Positions 61,492-64,000 of a stretch of 64,000 nt of DNA are shown here, in pieces; position 1 is the stretch's first letter, and every line of letters starts with the position of its first letter. Made by a program: the position numbers and the translations under genes. This DNA comes from an uncultured Hyphomicrobiales bacterium. GTDB taxonomy: Bacteria > Pseudomonadota > Alphaproteobacteria > Rhizobiales > Xanthobacteraceae. The stretch covers positions 22,378-86,377 of the forward strand of contig CAIYTE010000132.1 of the NCBI GenBank assembly GCA_903929045.1, in the 5' to 3' direction. The notes beneath the pieces were generated by a model. That model worked only from the letters and a program-made list of their open reading frames with translations. It was not told the DNA's origin and ran no database searches.

Positions 61492-62312
61492 GCCACGAAG
61501 ACATCGAGGCGACCAAAGCGCCGCTGATGGAGCACCTGATCGAGCTGCGCTCGCGGCTCATCAAGGCGCTGCTCGCCTTTGGTGTCATGTTCGCGATCTG
61601 CTTTTTCTTCGCCAAGGACATCTACAACATTCTGGTCTGGCCCTTCGTCTGGATTGCGGGCGCAGAGAATTCGAAGTTCATCTACACCGCGCTGCTCGAA
61701 TATTTCCTGACGCAGCTGAAGCTCGCCATGTTCGGCGCCGCCTTCCTGTCGTTCCCGGTGGTGGCCGGGCAGATCTACATGTTCGTCGCGCCGGGCCTCT
61801 ATCGCCACGAGCGCAAGGCGTTCCTGCCATATCTCATCGCCACGCCGTTCTTCTTCGCGCTCGGCGCGACGGTCGTATACTTCCTCGTGCTGCCGATGCT
61901 GGTGCGCTTCTCGCTCGGCATGCAGCAGACCAGCGACGGCCACGACGCTTCGATCGCGCTGCTGCCGAAGGTCGGCGAATACCTGTCGCTGATGATGACA
62001 TTGGTGCTCGCCTTCGGCGTGGCGTTCCAGTTGCCCGTCATCCTGACGCTGCTGGCGCGCATCGGCGTCATCACGCAGCAGCAGCTCAAGGAAAAACGCC
62101 GCTACTTCATCGTCGCCGCCTTCGTGCTGGCGGCGGTGCTGACGCCGCCGGACGTCATCAGCCAGATGTCGCTCGCGGTGCCGTTGCTGCTGCTCTACGA
62201 GGGCTCGATCATCGCCGCCGGCTTCGTCGAAAAGACGGCGCAGCGCGAAGCGGCCGAGAAGGAAGCCAAGGCCACAGAGGCTGCCAAGAGCGACGCCACG
62301 CCGGTGGGGTAG
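61488..62312 (+). CDS. tatC: Twin-arginine translocase TatC
   Basis: A 274-residue membrane protein with six helices. [20 protein letters not shown] is the N-terminal substrate-binding part, and [18 protein letters not shown] and [20 protein letters not shown]-like sequence follow. It is the receptor for twin-arginine signal peptides together with TatB. GTG/ATG overlap with tatB suggests co-translation. Confidence 0.93.
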   Translation: MSHEDIEATKAPLMEHLIELRSRLIKALLAFGVMFAICFFFAKDIYNILVWPFVWIAGAENSKFIYTALLEYFLTQLKLAMFGAAFLSFPVVAGQIYMFVAPGLYRHERKAFLPYLIATPFFFALGATVVYFLVLPMLVRFSLGMQQTSDGHDASIALLPKVGEYLSLMMTLVLAFGVAFQLPVILTLLARIGVITQQQLKEKRRYFIVAAFVLAAVLTPPDVISQMSLAVPLLLLYEGSIIAAGFVEKTAQREAAEKEAKATEAAKSDATPVG

Positions 62313-62320
62313 GCCCAAAT

Positions 62321-62387
62321 CGTCGTCCCCGCGAAAGCGGGGACCCAGCCCTGGAAAGTGCTGGATTCCCGCCTTCGCGGGAATGAT
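62321..62387. repeat. Palindromic intergenic repeat, family C (short copy)
   Basis: CGTCGTCCCCGCGAAAGCGG and CCGCCTTCGCGGGAATGAT with inner GGGACCCAG and CTGGATTCCC. It is the shorter relative of the 32069-32161 copy and lies between tatC and serS. Confidence 0.8.
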
Positions 62388-62440
62388 CGGATGTTAGAAC
62401 CGCGCTTTAATTTCCCCCCAAATCCGACTAGAACCCCGCC

Positions 62441-63910
62441 ATGTACGACATCAAATGGATTCGAGAGAGCCCGGACGCCTTCGATCGCGGCCTTGCGCGC
62501 CGCCATCTGGAGCCGTTGTCCGCCAGGCTGATTGCGCTCGACGAAAAGCGCCGCGCCGCCATCGGCAAGTCCGAGCAGGCGCAGGCGCGCCGCAACGCGG
62601 CGTCGAAGGAAATCGGCGCGGCCAAGGCGAAGAAGGATGAAGCCACCGCGGCGGCCTTGATGGCCGAAGTCGCAGAGCTGAAACTAAAGATGCCGGAATA
62701 CGAGGCCGACACGCAAAAGTTCGGCGCCGACCTCGACAAGGAACTGGCGCAGATCCCGAATCTGCCGCTCGACGAAGTGCCGGACGGCGCCGACGAACAC
62801 GGCAATGTCGAGAAGAACGTCTACGGCCAGAAGCGCGAATATTCATTCAAGCCGAAAGAACATTTCGATCTCGGCGCCGCGCTCGGCATGATGGATTTCG
62901 AACTCGCCGCCAAACTGTCCGGCGCGCGCTTCGTGGTTTTGCAAAAAGGTCTGGCGCGGCTGGAGCGTGCCCTCGGTCAGTTCTTCCTCGATACGCATAC
63001 CAGCGAGCAGGGCGGTTACACCGAGGTCAATCCGCCGCTTTTAGTGCGCGATGATACGATGTTTGGCACAGCTCAATTGCCAAAATTCAAAGAAGACCAA
63101 TTCCCAACCAAAGTCGAAGAAAGCCTGACGCCAGAAGAATTCTATGTGACCGGGTCCGACACGCCTGGCCAACTCTCGGTGCACTTCAAAGGTGCTCGGC
63201 AGCAAGAATTGGAACGCAGATTTGAAGGCAAAGTAAATCTACGAACTCCGACGCTCCATCAAGATGGAATGATTTCGGGTGTTACACCTATCGTAGAGTC
63301 GACACTCTGGCTCATCCCCACCGCCGAAGTGCCGCTCACCAATCTCGTCCGCGAGTCTATCGTCGACGAAAACACCTTGCCGCGCCGCTACGCCGCCTGC
63401 ACGCCGTGCTTCCGCGCCGAAGCGGGCGCTGCGGGCCGCGACACGCGCGGCATGATCCGCCAGCACCAGTTCACCAAGGTCGAACTGGTCTCGATCACGA
63501 CGCCGGAAAATTCCAAGGCCGAGCACGAGCGCATGCTCGCTTGCGCCGAGGAAGTGCTGAAGAAGCTCGATCTGCACTACCGCGTCATCACGCTCTGCAC
63601 CGGCGACATGGGCTTTGCCTCGCAGAAGACCTACGACATCGAGGTCTGGCTGCCGGGCCAGAACATGTACCGCGAGATTTCGTCCTGTTCGGTGTGCGGC
63701 GATTTCCAGGCGCGCCGCATGAACGCGCGCTATCGCGACAAGAACAACAAGCCGCAATTCGTCCACACGCTCAACGGCTCGGGCGTCGCCGTCGGCCGCG
63801 CCTTGATCGCAGTGATGGAAACCTATCAGCAGGAAGACGGCTCGATCGTCGTGCCGGACGTGCTCAAGCCCTATATGGGCGGGATCACGAAGATCGAGAA
63901 GGCGAAGTGA
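62441..63910 (+). CDS. serS: Seryl-tRNA synthetase with an unusual internal insertion
   Basis: A 489-residue class II synthetase, longer than the usual 425-450. N-terminal tRNA-binding coiled coil (about 30-105), then the catalytic core: [78 protein letters not shown] and [20 protein letters not shown]. Between KFKEDQF (ending at residue 221) and LWLIPTAEV there are 67 residues where homologues have about 20; the insert includes [20 protein letters not shown] and [20 protein letters not shown]. The DNA of 63060-63305 is much richer in A and T, with AAA, GAA and CTA codons, than the rest of the gene. All three class II motifs remain, so the enzyme should work. Confidence 0.92.
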   Translation: MYDIKWIRESPDAFDRGLARRHLEPLSARLIALDEKRRAAIGKSEQAQARRNAASKEIGAAKAKKDEATAAALMAEVAELKLKMPEYEADTQKFGADLDKELAQIPNLPLDEVPDGADEHGNVEKNVYGQKREYSFKPKEHFDLGAALGMMDFELAAKLSGARFVVLQKGLARLERALGQFFLDTHTSEQGGYTEVNPPLLVRDDTMFGTAQLPKFKEDQFPTKVEESLTPEEFYVTGSDTPGQLSVHFKGARQQELERRFEGKVNLRTPTLHQDGMISGVTPIVESTLWLIPTAEVPLTNLVRESIVDENTLPRRYAACTPCFRAEAGAAGRDTRGMIRQHQFTKVELVSITTPENSKAEHERMLACAEEVLKKLDLHYRVITLCTGDMGFASQKTYDIEVWLPGQNMYREISSCSVCGDFQARRMNARYRDKNNKPQFVHTLNGSGVAVGRALIAVMETYQQEDGSIVVPDVLKPYMGGITKIEKAK

Positions 63911-63939
63911 GTTACATGGCGCGGCATTCGCTTGCTGAT

Positions 63940-64000
63940 CCCTCCCCCGAAGGGGGAGGGTGGCGAGTGCAACGAGCCGGGTGGGGGATTAGCGCAATGC
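63940..64000. repeat. Palindromic intergenic repeat, family D (cut by window edge)
   Basis: CCCTCCCCC, GAA, GGGGGAGGG form a perfect nine-pair hairpin, followed by TGGCGAGTGCAACGAGCCGG and GTGGGGG. This pattern is a common dispersed element in rhizobial genomes. It starts 30 bases after serS and could terminate it; the rest is outside the window. Confidence 0.65.

Noticed and set aside
63104-63304. Intein in serS
   Set aside because: The insert is only about 45-50 residues longer than usual, with no splicing motifs or Cys/Ser and His-Asn junctions; inteins are larger.
1-64000. CRISPR arrays, rRNA genes, insertion sequences or prophage
   Set aside because: No regularly spaced direct repeats, no rRNA segments, no transposase or phage structural genes were found; repeats seen are palindromic intergenic elements.

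Overview
The window (about 64 kb, GC-rich except for a few islands) looks like chromosomal DNA of an alphaproteobacterium of the order Hyphomicrobiales (Rhizobiales), most like the Bradyrhizobiaceae/Xanthobacteraceae. This is inferred from the aapJQMP amino-acid transporter, the ExoR-like Sel1 protein, a PopZ/DUF2497 protein beside tolC and valS, the argS-SPOR-nagZ-scpA-scpB-tatABC-serS block, HWE/HisKA_2-type sensing with sigma-EcfG-type promoters, an Irr-box-like site, and three families of palindromic intergenic repeats. I see no rRNA, CRISPR array, transposase or prophage genes.

Layout. 0-1.6 kb: end of an ArnT-like sugar transferase and a PAP2 phosphatase (lipid A or undecaprenyl-phosphate modification). 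1.7-5.75 kb: an AT-richer island of very small genes, two paralogous tiny secreted proteins, a single-domain response regulator, a frameshifted second response regulator and a GAF-HisKA_2 histidine kinase; three genes carry GGAAC-N16-(C/T)GTT promoters, pointing to the general stress response. 6.1-7.1 kb: a dolichyl-phosphate-sugar synthase-like GT2 gene broken by one amber codon, then a LAB_N protein; these look functionally linked to the 0-1.6 kb genes. 7.4-11.7 kb: aapJQMP. 11.7-13.6 kb: cysK-sseA. 13.9-17.1 kb: a diguanylate cyclase, an extradiol-dioxygenase-like VOC protein and a divergent LysR regulator. 17.4-24.7 kb: a Liv-type ABC transporter (livG frameshifted), a MetE-like protein and an M24 peptidase. 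24.8-28.7 kb: pncB, eutBC, tRNA-Asn and tRNA-Cys. 28.9-36.1 kb: pcm, tolC, popZ-like, an MFS transporter, valS. 36.3-40.9 kb: a Tat-exported hydrolase, a frameshifted HTH gene, mpg, ilvD, exoR-like. 41-49.2 kb: an iron-regulated TonB-dependent receptor, a small secreted protein, xthA and an RND pump. 49.3-52.9 kb: erpA, dgt, a FIST-domain sensor and an unknown protein. 52.9-54.1 kb: an AT-rich gene for a TIR-like nucleotide-binding-domain protein, a candidate antiphage effector. 54.2-63.9 kb: housekeeping block argS to serS; serS has an unusual AT-rich insertion in its catalytic domain.

Two things stand out: the TIR-like orphan effector at 52.9-54.1 kb and the stress/sensing island of miniature genes at 1.7-5.75 kb. 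Four genes (response regulator, GT2, livG, HTH) are each interrupted by a single-base change. That is either early gene decay or sequence error and should be settled from reads before any biological conclusion.
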